Notes: generated by a model not told the origin, from the sequence alone. Shown: positions 24,724 to 33,951, numbered from the stretch's first letter. The stretch is DNA of 64,000 nucleotides from an uncultured Dialister sp. (GCA_902462205.1 CABQAR010000001.1:124001-188000); one strand, 5' to 3'. A program made the numbers and translations.

Positions 24724-25218
24724 TTATTCCAACATCATATGCGCTGTCGCTTCCGTCAGTATTTGTCCGTCGGCATCGTAAATCGTTCCTTCCATAATGA
24801 CGAGACGGCCTTTTCTGCGGCCTTCTTTTCCGATGATTTTTATCGGAGTCCCGATGAGGATTGGCTGCCGGAATCGTATTTCAAGCCTCGCTGTATAAGC
24901 GGCCTTTCCCTCTTTCATGAAAAGGTAATTCCCCATGACTTCATCCAGAAGTGTGGAAATCAGTCCGCCATGCATCCGGTCATTATAGCTTTGATGTTCG
25001 TGCTTCGGTGTAAAAAATGCCATGGAACCATTTTCTATCTTGAAGAAATGAAGGTGCAGACCGATTGGATTGTGTTCTCCGCAGGCGAAGCACATGCCAT
25101 ATATAGGAAGCTTTTCTGTTTCCGTAAGCGCATGTCCTAAAGCCAGCTCTTCTTTCTGAAGCATTTGCTGCTCTTGCGGACTGAGGCCGGTATCAATGGT
25201 GCTAAGATGTTTATCCAT
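24724..25218 (-). CDS. PaaI-like hotdog-fold thioesterase
   Basis: A 164-residue single hotdog-domain protein. CFACGEHNPIGLHLHF is the front strand/loop of this branch, and HGGLISTLLDEVMGNY is the hot-dog helix with the HGG turn and the catalytic-type Asp/Glu. It probably hydrolyses an acyl-CoA; the substrate is unknown. Start 25218 (MDKHLSTID) is favoured because GGGAGGG lies 7 bases upstream; an in-frame ATG at 25284 has none. It is a single gene. Confidence 0.88.
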   Translation of the reverse strand: MDKHLSTIDTGLSPQEQQMLQKEELALGHALTETEKLPIYGMCFACGEHNPIGLHLHFFKIENGSMAFFTPKHEHQSYNDRMHGGLISTLLDEVMGNYLFMKEGKAAYTARLEIRFRQPILIGTPIKIIGKEGRRKGRLVIMEGTIYDADGQILTEATAHMMLE

Positions 25219-25394
25219 GATCAACCCTCCCGTTTGATTTTCCTTATTATAACATGGAGGATATTCATAGGGTAAATCCGTCATCTTTTAATGGAAGTAT
25301 AATTGTAAATGCTACACGATATATCCATTTTCATTTATAATGAGATTATGCATATATTCAATGATTTACCATTTTAAGGAAGAGCGGGTAAAAA

Positions 25395-26810
25395 ATGAGC
25401 GGTTTTTTTGGTGCTGCACTTAAATCAGATTGTGTGTTTGATGTGTTTTTCGGAACCGATTATCATTCCCATCTGGGGACGAGAAGGGCGGGCATGGTAT
25501 TTTATGGAAAGAATGGTTTTAATCGTTCGATTCATAATATAGAAAATGCCCCGTTCAGGACGAAATTTGATGATGATGTCCATCAGATGGATGGGAATAT
25601 AGGGATAGGATGTATTTCCGATTATGAGGCACAGCCCCTTATCGTGCGGTCCCATCACGGAACTTATGCGATTGTAACGGTTTCTAAAATCAATAATATG
25701 GAAGAGCTGGTACAGGAAATCATCAGGGAGAGCGGTACTCATTTTTTAGAGATGAGCGGGGGAGATATCAATGCAACGGAGCTTGTGGCTACGTTAATCA
25801 ACCAGAAAGATAATCTGATTGAAGGCATCCATTATGCGCAGGAGAAGGTAGAAGGGGCACTGACGCTCCTTTTGCTGACGCCAGATGGAATCTATTGCGC
25901 ACGGGATAAGCTGGGGCGGACGCCTCTTGTCTTAGGGAAGAAAAAAGAGGGATACTGCGCAGCGTTTGAGTCCTGTTCCTATCTGAATCTGGAGTATGTG
26001 GATTATCGGGAACTCGGTCCGGGAGAAATTGCCATATTGACTGCTGATGGAGCAAAAACATTGGTGAAACCCGGAAAGGATATGAGGATATGCACGTTTC
26101 TGTGGATTTATTACGGATATCCTTCTGCACGGTATGAAGGCGTTTCTGTAGAAAAGATGCGGTATAACTGTGGAAAGGCAATGGCTGACAGAGACGGCTT
26201 TACCAGAGAAGATGTGGATATCGTGGCGGGGGTTCCTGATTCAGGAATCGCTCATGCGATGGGGTATTCCAATGAATCGGGCATTCCGTTTTCCAGGCCC
26301 CTTGTCAAATATACCCCCACATGGCCGCGCTCTTTTATGCCGACGATCCAATCCAAAAGAAATCTGATTGCAAAAATGAAGTTGATTCCAATCCATGAAT
26401 TAATCAAGGGGAAACGGATGATCCTTGTAGACGACTCCATAGTACGGGGGACACAGCTCCGGGAAACCGCGGAATTCCTTTTTGAAAGCGGTGCGAAAGA
26501 AGTACATGCCCGGGCTGCATGTCCGCCGATTATGTTCGGATGCAAGTATCTGAACTTCTCCCGATCGAATTCGGAAATGGAGCTGATTGCAAGGCGCGTG
26601 ATTGCGGAAGAAGAAGGGGAGCAGGTGGATCGGACGGTTCTGGAAGATTATGCAAATCCTGATTCAGACAGATATCATAAAATGGTTAAGAAAATCTGTG
26701 AAAAAATGGGGTTTACCTCCCTCGCTTATAACCGCTTGGATGATATGCTGGATGCGGCGGGGATAGATCCCGATAAAATGTGTACTTATTGCTGGAATGG
26801 AAAAGAATAA
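25395..26810 (+). CDS. PurF paralogue with degenerate glutaminase domain
   Basis: 471 residues aligned throughout with glutamine PRPP amidotransferase. The phosphoribosyltransferase half is intact: PDSGIAHAMGY near 281, NESGIPF, and the PRPP loop ILVDDSIVRGT (343-353). The four [4Fe-4S] cysteines of the Bacillus-type enzyme have counterparts at Cys233, Cys383, Cys463 and Cys466. The N-terminal Ntn half is altered: MSGFFGA replaces MCGVFGI, so the nucleophile Cys is absent; the HVRYATAG region reads IGCISDYEA; and HNGN is TVSKINN. It cannot be a normal glutaminase. It may use ammonia or another amine, or be regulatory. Similar paralogues exist in Bacteroides as far as I recall. It is a single gene with its own TATAAT-type promoter. 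Confidence 0.85.
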   Translation: MSGFFGAALKSDCVFDVFFGTDYHSHLGTRRAGMVFYGKNGFNRSIHNIENAPFRTKFDDDVHQMDGNIGIGCISDYEAQPLIVRSHHGTYAIVTVSKINNMEELVQEIIRESGTHFLEMSGGDINATELVATLINQKDNLIEGIHYAQEKVEGALTLLLLTPDGIYCARDKLGRTPLVLGKKKEGYCAAFESCSYLNLEYVDYRELGPGEIAILTADGAKTLVKPGKDMRICTFLWIYYGYPSARYEGVSVEKMRYNCGKAMADRDGFTREDVDIVAGVPDSGIAHAMGYSNESGIPFSRPLVKYTPTWPRSFMPTIQSKRNLIAKMKLIPIHELIKGKRMILVDDSIVRGTQLRETAEFLFESGAKEVHARAACPPIMFGCKYLNFSRSNSEMELIARRVIAEEEGEQVDRTVLEDYANPDSDRYHKMVKKICEKMGFTSLAYNRLDDMLDAAGIDPDKMCTYCWNGKE

Positions 26811-26948
26811 CAGGATATAGGGCTTTGAAAGATTTGCCGAGGTAAGCTGCCTGTGCTTTTATGAGGGATACAGGCGGCTTCCATTATGAATCGGGATATC
26901 GATAAAGGATAAAAATTGAGCTGGTTAGATAAATCAGGGAGGATAGCG

Positions 26949-27200
26949 ATGCTTGAATTTAAATATGATACGCAATTATTGATTGAAGGCGAACACATAA
27001 ATAAGGAAGAAATAACGAAATATTTTAATGAGCAGCTGAAGGGGGACTGCCTCATCGTGGTACAGGTCGGAAATCTCACCAAAATTCATTTTCATACGAA
27101 TGAACCGTGGTTTGTATTACAATACTGTGCAACCGCAGGAGATATCTTTGACATCGTAGTGGAGGATATGGACAGGCAAAGCCGCGGATTAAAAGGCTGA
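26949..27200 (+). CDS. Free-standing FakA C-terminal-like domain
   Basis: An 83-residue protein matching the C-terminal domain of FakA/YloV (the DAK2-type fatty acid kinase partner of DegV/FakB). The pattern runs LEFKYDTQLLIEG-(E/D)-INKEE..., GDCLIVVQVGNLTKIHFHTNEP, VLQYCATAGDIFDIVVEDM, including the conserved K-I-H-x-H-T-N-x-P. In FakA this domain follows the DhaL kinase and middle domains; here it stands alone. GGGAGG lies 7 bases before ATG 26949. Between purF-like and the glycosyltransferase it has neither kinase nor DegV neighbour. Whether it modulates a FakA encoded elsewhere is open. Confidence 0.75.
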   Translation: MLEFKYDTQLLIEGEHINKEEITKYFNEQLKGDCLIVVQVGNLTKIHFHTNEPWFVLQYCATAGDIFDIVVEDMDRQSRGLKG

Positions 27201-27287
27201 GGGATGTCGGGAATTTCTTTTGTGATAATTTTCAACTGCCGATTCGGATATGGACAGTCCCTGGCATGATGGTTATCACGGCCGGTA

Positions 27288-27296
27288 TGATATAAT
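27288..27296 (+). promoter_or_regulatory. Extended -10 promoter of the glycosyltransferase gene
   Basis: TGATATAAT gives the TGn extension plus a consensus -10; no good -35 is present. It lies about 35 bases before ATG 27330. Confidence 0.55.
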
Positions 27297-27329
27297 GAAC
27301 GGAAGATAGATGAGAAAAGGGGAAAATCA

Positions 27330-28433
27330 ATGTCTGAGAAAAAGTCCCGCAGATTTTTCATATTAACGGCAAGCATAGGTACCGGACACAGCCAGGCGGC
27401 CAGAGCGATCGCGGAAGCGATTAAAGAGGCGCATCCGGAAGATTCTGTACGGGTATTGGATTTTGTGTCGCGCAATGCGCTGTCTGTAGATCAGATCATA
27501 AAACGGACATATCTTCATATGATCAGGCTTTTGCCGGATATGTATGACAGTCTGTATAGCAATTCACAGAAAAGCGGACTCGGAAAAACATCTCAGACAC
27601 TTCTCTCATTGAGTTTCAGAAAACGCATGAAAAGGCTTATCCAGGTGTTAAGCCCGGATGCCCTGATTTTTACACACCCTTTTCCGGCAGGTGCAGCAGA
27701 CCTGTTGAAAAAAGAGGGCGACATCACAATACCGCTGATGGGCGTCATTACGGATTTTGATATCCATCAATTATGGATAGACCATCATTTGGACGGGTAC
27801 TGCGTAGCGACACCGGAGCTTGCCAGACTTCTTTCAAAATACGATATTTCACCGGATATCATCCATACCACGGGAATTCCTGTCCGTAAATCTTTTTATG
27901 AGGAAAGTGCGAAAAAGCCTGTGCCGGAAAAAGGAACAGTCCTTATCATGGGCGGCGGCTTAGGTCTTGGACGGATTACGGATGATTTAAAGTTGCTTGA
28001 TGCTGTGGAAGAAATTTCTAAATTCATCGTTATTACCGGACAGAATATCGGACTCTATGAAGAAGTGGCCGCCTTGTCAGAAAAACTGAAGCATCCGGTA
28101 GAACTGCACAGTTATACCAATAAAGTGGCACAAATCATGGGAAGGAGCGAACTTCTTGTGACGAAACCCGGCGCACTCTCCTGCACGGAAGCAATCATCA
28201 TGAATAAGCCGATGGTTCTGGTTAACACACTCCCCGGACAGGAGCGTGCCAATGCTTCATTCTTGAACGGGCTCGGATGTGCGGAATGGGTTAAACGGGG
28301 AGAACTGGCAGCTACGGTCAGCGATATCCTTAAAAATCCGGAGAAAAAGAAAAAGATGGAAGAGGCCTGTGGGAATATCCATCTGGAAAGTGCGAAGGAA
28401 GTTGTAAAAGTCCTTTACCAGATGATTGAATAA
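27330..28433 (+). CDS. MGDG synthase/UgtP-type glycosyltransferase
   Basis: A 367-residue GT28-type glycosyltransferase. The N-terminus FFILTASIGTGHSQAARAIAEAI is the MGDG-synthase N-domain with the glycine-rich acceptor loop, followed by the pre-helix and DFDIHQLWI. The C-domain has ILIMGGGLG and the nucleotide-sugar motif VTKPGALSCTEAIIMNKPMVL with GQERANASFL. Such enzymes transfer glucose or galactose from UDP-sugars to diacylglycerol at the inner membrane. The location just before galU-galE-pgm, which make UDP-glucose and UDP-galactose, supports this role. ATG 27330 follows AAGGGG. A MurG-like role is unlikely. Confidence 0.85.
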   Translation: MSEKKSRRFFILTASIGTGHSQAARAIAEAIKEAHPEDSVRVLDFVSRNALSVDQIIKRTYLHMIRLLPDMYDSLYSNSQKSGLGKTSQTLLSLSFRKRMKRLIQVLSPDALIFTHPFPAGAADLLKKEGDITIPLMGVITDFDIHQLWIDHHLDGYCVATPELARLLSKYDISPDIIHTTGIPVRKSFYEESAKKPVPEKGTVLIMGGGLGLGRITDDLKLLDAVEEISKFIVITGQNIGLYEEVAALSEKLKHPVELHSYTNKVAQIMGRSELLVTKPGALSCTEAIIMNKPMVLVNTLPGQERANASFLNGLGCAEWVKRGELAATVSDILKNPEKKKKMEEACGNIHLESAKEVVKVLYQMIE

Positions 28434-28448
28434 AATATGAAGGATACA

Positions 28449-28479
28449 AATACTTCGTCGGAAGGCGGAGTGTTTTTAT
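28449..28479 (+). terminator. Terminator after the glycosyltransferase gene
   Basis: ACTTCGTC-GGAA-GGCGGAGT (8 bp, two G-T pairs), then GTTTTTA. Confidence 0.7.
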
Positions 28480-28629
28480 GTGAAAATAGTTACTTTATTG
28501 CAATAATATATTTACGAAGCCAAACTATCAAAAAGAGGTGATCCCGAGCCGGATTTAAAAAGCTCTGATAATATGAAACATACTATGTTATAATGACATT
28601 TAATAGATATACATATACGGAGGGGTTTT

Positions 28630-29505
28630 ATGCAGAAAATAAGAAAAGCGGTTATTCCTGCAGCAGGGTTTGGAACAAGATTTCTTCCTGCAACGAAGGC
28701 GATGCCAAAGGAAATGCTGCCCATTGTGGATAAGCCTACAATTCAATATATAGCTGAAGAAATCGTGGATAGCGGGATTGAACAGATTTTGATTATCAGC
28801 GGACATGCCAAGCGTGCAATTGAAGATCATTTTGATTCATCCCCTGAATTGGAAAGCCATTTGTATGAGCATGGAAAAATTGAAGTTCTTCGTGAAATAA
28901 AGAAAATTTCTTCTATCAGGATTCATTATGTGCGACAGCAGTATATGAGGGGTCTTGGAGATGCCATTCTCTGTGCGAAAGACTTCGTAGATGGAGAGCC
29001 ATTTGGAGTCATTCTCGGTGATGATATTGTTTACCATCCAAAGAAGCCTGCATTGAAGCAACTGATGGAACAGTATGATAAAACAGGAAGCACAGTAATC
29101 GGATGCCAGCTGGTCAGGCAGGAGCAGGTATCTTCTTATGGAATCATCCAAGGGATAGAAACCGGTGATAAGAAATTACTTAAAGTGGAAGATATGGTAG
29201 AGAAACCGTCTGTAGAAGATGCCCCAAGCCGTGTGGCCGCATTGGGGCGATATGTGATTGCACCGGAAGTCTTTGCTGTCCTTGAGCAGACGGCACCGGG
29301 AAAGGGAGGGGAAATACAGTTAACGGACGCTCTCCGGGTCATGGCTCATACCGGGAGTGTATATGCATATTGCTTTGATGGAAAGCGCTATGATACAGGG
29401 GACAAGCTGGGTTTTTTAAAAGCGACGGTGGAATATGCACTTCGGAGAGAGGACTTGGGAGAGTCATTTAAGGAATACCTGAAAACACTCACAAGGGATT
29501 GGTAG
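28630..29505 (+). CDS. galU: UTP--glucose-1-phosphate uridylyltransferase
   Basis: Makes UDP-glucose from UTP and glucose-1-phosphate. The 291 residues match the bacterial GalU length. The nucleotide-binding N-terminus is RKAVIPAAGFGTRFLPATKAMPKEMLPIVDKP, with FGVILGDDIVYH carrying the metal Asp and VEKPSVEDAPS and GEIQLTDALRVM downstream. ATG 28630 follows GGAGGGG. TATAAT at 28589-28594 is a likely -10. It begins a galU-galE-pgm cluster on one strand with gaps of 63 and 77 bases. Confidence 0.97.
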   Translation: MQKIRKAVIPAAGFGTRFLPATKAMPKEMLPIVDKPTIQYIAEEIVDSGIEQILIISGHAKRAIEDHFDSSPELESHLYEHGKIEVLREIKKISSIRIHYVRQQYMRGLGDAILCAKDFVDGEPFGVILGDDIVYHPKKPALKQLMEQYDKTGSTVIGCQLVRQEQVSSYGIIQGIETGDKKLLKVEDMVEKPSVEDAPSRVAALGRYVIAPEVFAVLEQTAPGKGGEIQLTDALRVMAHTGSVYAYCFDGKRYDTGDKLGFLKATVEYALRREDLGESFKEYLKTLTRDW

Positions 29506-29568
29506 TATATAAATATACGGATTGTTTATTAATAAAATGGGTGTTTGACATAGGGGTGGTATCTAAAA

Positions 29569-30561
29569 ATGAATATTCTTGTTACCGGCGGCGCGGGATA
29601 TATTGGTTCCCATACGGTCAGAGCATTAAGCCATACAAAAGATTTTAAACCGGTTATATTTGATAACTTGTCAACCGGGCATCGTGAATCCATTCCGAAA
29701 GATATAGATTTTGTGGAAGGGGACATTCACGATGTAGATTGCGTTGCGGATGTTTTAGCTCGATTTAAAATTGATGGGGTCATTCATTTTGCAGCCTCCA
29801 GCCTGGTGGGAGAGTCCATGGTTGAACCGGCTAAGTATTATTCAAATAATGTAGAAGGTACACTGCATCTTTTGCTCGGAATGAGAAAAGCCCATGTAAA
29901 TAAGATCGTGTTTTCCTCGACTGCGGCAGTTTATGGCGAACCAGAAAAAACTCCTATAAAGGAAGATTTTCCGCATTGCCCTACGAATGTATATGGTCGG
30001 ACTAAATTGGTTATTGAAGATATGATGCGCGATTTTACCAATGCATATGGATTGAATTATGTGGCACTTCGTTATTTTAATGCTGCCGGTGCAGCAGCAG
30101 ATGGTTCCATTGGAGAAGATCATGATCCTGAGTCTCATCTAATACCGCTCATCCTGAAAACGGCACAAGGGGTAAGAGAGCATATCTCTATTTATGGCAC
30201 AGATTATCCTACCCCTGATGGGACATGCCTTCGAGACTATATACATGTAATAGATTTGGCAGAAGCCCATATTTTGGCGATGAAATACCTTCTTAACGGA
30301 GGGAAGAGCGATGTGTTCAATCTTGGCTCAGAAAATGGATTTAGCGTAAGAGAAATAATTGATGTTGCCAAACGGGTGACCGGTCGTGAGTTTCGTGTTG
30401 TGGAGGAAGGTCGGCGCGCAGGCGATCCGGCGGTTCTAATCGCGTCTTCTGCCAAGTGTAAGGAAATCTTGGGATGGAATCCATTTCATAGCAGTACAGC
30501 AGAAATCATTGAAACAGCTTGGAAATGGCATTTTGCACATCCTCATGGATATTCAGATTAA
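29569..30561 (+). CDS. galE: UDP-glucose 4-epimerase
   Basis: Interconverts UDP-glucose and UDP-galactose with tightly bound NAD+. The 330-residue SDR protein has the Rossmann box VTGGAGYIGSH (residues 5-15), the catalytic Ser in SSTAAVYG and the YxxxK pair in YGRTKLV, with RYFNAAGA and DYIHVIDLAEAH as family marks. Its Shine-Dalgarno (AGGGGTGG) is modest. It sits between galU and pgm and supplies UDP-galactose for glycolipid or envelope glycan. Confidence 0.96.
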   Translation: MNILVTGGAGYIGSHTVRALSHTKDFKPVIFDNLSTGHRESIPKDIDFVEGDIHDVDCVADVLARFKIDGVIHFAASSLVGESMVEPAKYYSNNVEGTLHLLLGMRKAHVNKIVFSSTAAVYGEPEKTPIKEDFPHCPTNVYGRTKLVIEDMMRDFTNAYGLNYVALRYFNAAGAAADGSIGEDHDPESHLIPLILKTAQGVREHISIYGTDYPTPDGTCLRDYIHVIDLAEAHILAMKYLLNGGKSDVFNLGSENGFSVREIIDVAKRVTGREFRVVEEGRRAGDPAVLIASSAKCKEILGWNPFHSSTAEIIETAWKWHFAHPHGYSD

Positions 30562-30638
30562 AACTGAATGAATATGATTTAGCTTTGTGTTGTAGGAAAT
30601 GAATATTAAGTCATAAAAATAAAAATAACGGAGGCCTT

Positions 30639-32288
30639 ATGGGATATAAAGAGGCATATGCGGACTGGCTTGCATGGTGTGATCCTGCAACAAGAAAAGA
30701 ACTGCTTTCTTTAACGGATGAGAAAGAAATTGAGGACAGGTTCTATAAGGAGCTTGAGTTCGGGACAGCCGGATTGCGTGGTGTCATAGGCGCCGGTTCT
30801 AATCGAATGAACAAGTATACTGTCAGAAAGGCAACGAAAGGATTTGCTGATTATTTAAAAGCGGAAGCTTCGGACAGAATCAATAAAGGTGTTGTTATAG
30901 CTTATGACTCCAGAATCGGATCCAGGGAGTTTGCTGAAGAAGCCGCCCATGTGCTTGGGGCAGCCGGTATTCCTGTCAGGATATTCAGCGAACTTGAGCC
31001 TATTCCTGTTTTATCCTTTGCAGTCAAGCATTTTCAGGCTGCGGGAGGAATCGTGATTACGGCCAGCCATAATCCTAAGGAATATAATGGATATAAAGTC
31101 TATGGTCCTGATGGGAGCCAGCTGATACCCGCAGATGCCAATTGTCTTTCTGAATATGTAGGCGCAGTATCTGACCTTGCAGAAATCTGCATAACTTGTG
31201 GAGAAGAGATGCTTACATGGCTGGGGCAGGATGTGGTGGATTTATTTATTGAGGCGGCGTATAAGCAGTCGACACTTTGGGGGGATGTTTCTGACCTCAA
31301 GGTGGTTTATACACCATTGCACGGGTCAGGAAATAAGCCTGTACGCCGGATGCTTCAACGGGGCGGTTTTCAGGATGTCCATGTAGTTCCTGCGCAGGAA
31401 AAGCCGGATGGCAGTTTTCCTACCGTCAGTGCACCAAACCCTGAAAATCAGGATGCATTGCAGATGGGAATAGAACTTGGCATGAAGCTTGGCGCCGACA
31501 TAGTCATCGGTACGGATCCCGACAGTGACCGAATCGGCGCTGCAGTCAGACAGAATGATGGATTCACTCTCATATCCGGTAACCAGATGGGAGCACTTCT
31601 TACTGCATATATCCTGCAGATGAAGAAGGAGACTTTAACACCTGAATCCACCCTGGTCACTACGATCGTGACGGGACGCCTTGGCGAAGATATCGCCCGG
31701 AAGTATCAGGTGCAAGTGGAAGAAACATTAACCGGCTTTAAATATATTGGCGAGAAAATTTCTCAATACGAAAGGAGAGAAGGACATTCCTTTGTCTTTG
31801 GATATGAGGAAAGCTATGGATATCTTTCCGGCACCCATGCGCAGGATAAGGATGCAGTGGTTACAGCGCTCCTTATCTGTGAAATGGCAGATTATTATAA
31901 GAGACAGGGTAAGACCCTGATTGATATACTTTTACAACTCTATGAGGAATATGGATATCGATTGGATAAAATGTCTTCTTATACATTGAAGGGAAGACAG
32001 GGACTGGAGCGTATTACTGAAATTATGTCGCAGCTTCGGAATGGGCAGATTAATGAATTACACGGAGAAATCGTTAAGGTACTGGATTATAGCCGGGGAA
32101 TATCCGGACTTCCTAAAGAGAACGTGTTGAAATTCATTCTGAAGGATCAGTCTTGGATCGCAGTCCGGCCTTCCGGTACGGAGCCCAAGATTAAAATATA
32201 TTATTCCTTGAAGGGAAAAGATGAGCAATCGGTCACACACCGGTTTGAATCGTACAAACGAATTTTGGAAACTAAATTCCATTTATAA
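30639..32288 (+). CDS. pgm: Phosphoglucomutase/phosphomannomutase
   Basis: A 549-residue alpha-D-phosphohexomutase of the PgcA type, interconverting glucose-6-phosphate and glucose-1-phosphate. The four domains show their loops in order: phosphoserine loop TASHNPKEYNGYKVYG, metal loop GTDPDSDRIG, sugar loop FGYEESYGYL and phosphate loop RPSGTEPKIKIY. GGAGG stands 6 bases before ATG 30639. Together with galU it feeds glucose-6-phosphate into UDP-glucose. Confidence 0.95.
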   Translation: MGYKEAYADWLAWCDPATRKELLSLTDEKEIEDRFYKELEFGTAGLRGVIGAGSNRMNKYTVRKATKGFADYLKAEASDRINKGVVIAYDSRIGSREFAEEAAHVLGAAGIPVRIFSELEPIPVLSFAVKHFQAAGGIVITASHNPKEYNGYKVYGPDGSQLIPADANCLSEYVGAVSDLAEICITCGEEMLTWLGQDVVDLFIEAAYKQSTLWGDVSDLKVVYTPLHGSGNKPVRRMLQRGGFQDVHVVPAQEKPDGSFPTVSAPNPENQDALQMGIELGMKLGADIVIGTDPDSDRIGAAVRQNDGFTLISGNQMGALLTAYILQMKKETLTPESTLVTTIVTGRLGEDIARKYQVQVEETLTGFKYIGEKISQYERREGHSFVFGYEESYGYLSGTHAQDKDAVVTALLICEMADYYKRQGKTLIDILLQLYEEYGYRLDKMSSYTLKGRQGLERITEIMSQLRNGQINELHGEIVKVLDYSRGISGLPKENVLKFILKDQSWIAVRPSGTEPKIKIYYSLKGKDEQSVTHRFESYKRILETKFHL

Positions 32289-32392
32289 ATATTGAGATAG
32301 GAGCTGTAGGAGGATACTTTTCTGAATACAGCTTTTAGTATGGATATGATGAGCATATGTGGAATAAATACAAGGGGCTTATGTTTTATGAA

Positions 32393-32432
32393 TGAATATT
32401 TTATTGACATATATGCATAATTATGCTAATAT
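32393..32432 (+). promoter_or_regulatory. Promoter with paired ARG-box-like operators (ABC operon)
   Basis: TTGACA (32404-32409), 17 bases, TAATAT (32427-32432). Box 2, TGCAT-AATT-ATGCT (32414-32427), contains the perfect palindrome GCATAATTATGC in the spacer; box 1, TGAAT-N5-ATTGA (32393-32407), covers the -35. An in-frame ATG at 32423 lies inside this promoter and cannot be the start. Confidence 0.85.
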
Positions 32433-32458
32433 CACTGTATTCAGAATGGAGTGATACC

Positions 32459-33217
32459 ATGGATGACATGAAAGATAAAGAAATTATTTATGAAGTAAAA
32501 CATTTAAAGAAATCCTTCGGGAAAGTGGAAGTGCTGAAGGATATCAATATGCAGATTGAGAATGGAGAAGTCGTTACCATCATAGGGCCGTCCGGCTCAG
32601 GGAAGAGTACGTTCCTTCGATGCCTTAATCTGTTGGAACAGCCTACCGGGGGAGAGCTCTGGTTTGATGGCAAGCTGATAGACAGGAAAACAGATATAAA
32701 AATGCTCCGCAGGGATGTGGGCATGGTATTCCAGTCATTCAACCTGTTTCCGATGTTCAGCGCGGTTGAGAACGTCATGTATGCGCCTATGCATATTAAT
32801 AAGACAGATAAAAAGCAGGCGAAAGAAGAAGCCATGGAACTGCTATCCCGGGTGGGCTTATCTGATCGTGCCGATTATTATCCCGGAGAGCTTTCCGGAG
32901 GACAGCAGCAGCGTGTGGCGATAGCCAGAGCGCTTGCCATGAAACCGAAAATGCTTCTTTTTGATGAACCGACTTCGGCCTTGGATCCGGAATTGGTTGG
33001 TGATGTGCTTACCGTTATGAAGGAAGTGGCGCTGGAGGGAATGACAATGGCAGTTGTTACCCATGAAATGCAGTTTGCCCGCTCTGTTTCGGATCACGTT
33101 GTTTTTATGGATAAAGGGTATATCGTGGAGGAAGGAAATCCTGAGGACATATTCACCCACCCTCAGGAAGAACGGACACAGACCTTTTTGAAGCGCCTGC
33201 TTCATGCGGATATTTAA
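32459..33217 (+). CDS. Amino-acid ABC transporter ATP-binding protein (GlnQ-type)
   Basis: A 252-residue ATPase that powers polar amino-acid import. Walker A is GPSGSGKS (43-50), the Q-loop is VFQSFNLFPMFSAVENV, the signature is LSGGQQQR, and Walker B is LLFDEPTSALDPE, followed by the VVTHEMQFARSVSDHVVFM H-loop, typical of GlnQ/HisP. ATG 32459 follows GGAG by 7 bases. It is 12 bases ahead of the permease and is cotranscribed with it. Confidence 0.95.
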   Translation: MDDMKDKEIIYEVKHLKKSFGKVEVLKDINMQIENGEVVTIIGPSGSGKSTFLRCLNLLEQPTGGELWFDGKLIDRKTDIKMLRRDVGMVFQSFNLFPMFSAVENVMYAPMHINKTDKKQAKEEAMELLSRVGLSDRADYYPGELSGGQQQRVAIARALAMKPKMLLFDEPTSALDPELVGDVLTVMKEVALEGMTMAVVTHEMQFARSVSDHVVFMDKGYIVEEGNPEDIFTHPQEERTQTFLKRLLHADI

Positions 33218-33229
33218 GGAGAGCTTATC

Positions 33230-33922
33230 ATGGATATGGTTTTGGAAACTGCGGTTAAATATAATGATGTCTTTATGGCCGGAGTAAAAATAACGATCAT
33301 TATTTCTCTTTTATCCTGTTTCTTCGGATTATTTTTGGGAATCATACTGGCGTTTATGAAGATTTCCGGAGTAAAGATCCTCCAGGCAATTGCTGCGGTC
33401 TATGTCGAAGTCATCCGTGGAACGCCTGTCCTTGTCCAGATTTCCCTTGTATTTTTCGGACTTCCTTTTCTGGGAATTCATTTTCCGAGCTTTGAAATCA
33501 TGGGGGTGGATTTCGAAAGGCTCTCTGCCGGTGTTTTGGCATTGATCCTTAATTCCGGCGCCTATCAATGTGAAATCGTCCGTTCCGGCATACAGTCGAT
33601 TGGCAAGGGGCAATTGGAAGGTGCGATGTCACTTGGATTCTCCAAATGGGAATCCATGGTGCGGATCATCATTCCGCAGGCAATCAGAAATATCCTTCCG
33701 GTTATCGGTAATGAGTTCGTTACATTGATTAAAGAGTCTTCACAGGTTTCTGTGATTGGCATGGCAGATCTGATGTATACGGCCACGACGATCCAGGGCA
33801 TCAGCTTCCAGCCGTTCCCGCCCTTGGTCATCGTTGCGGTTTATTATTTTATCATGACGTTCTTTGTTTCCTCCTGCCTTCGCATATTAGAACGCCGGAT
33901 GAAAGTAAAATCGGTCAGATAA
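33230..33922 (+). CDS. Amino-acid ABC transporter permease
   Basis: A 230-residue HisM/GlnP-type permease with about five membrane helices. ALILNSGAYQCEIVRSGIQSI and the EAA loop EGAMSLGFSKWESMVRIIIPQAIRNILP (in two parts: EGAMSLGF and the IPQA stretch) contact the ATPase. AAGGAG lies 8 bases before ATG 33230. Only one permease gene is present, so it presumably works as a homodimer. Three binding lipoproteins follow in the same direction. Confidence 0.94.
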   Translation: MDMVLETAVKYNDVFMAGVKITIIISLLSCFFGLFLGIILAFMKISGVKILQAIAAVYVEVIRGTPVLVQISLVFFGLPFLGIHFPSFEIMGVDFERLSAGVLALILNSGAYQCEIVRSGIQSIGKGQLEGAMSLGFSKWESMVRIIIPQAIRNILPVIGNEFVTLIKESSQVSVIGMADLMYTATTIQGISFQPFPPLVIVAVYYFIMTFFVSSCLRILERRMKVKSVR

Positions 33923-33951
33923 CGATTTTAAAATTAAATTTGGGAGTTGAT

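Noticed and set aside
27092..27475. Minus-strand frames opposite the FakA-like and glycosyltransferase genes
   Set aside because: They are antisense shadows of well-supported genes, with no ribosome sites.
32423..32458. Upstream in-frame start for the ABC ATPase gene
   Set aside because: ATG 32423 lies between the -35 and -10 of the promoter; ATG 32459 has a proper ribosome site.
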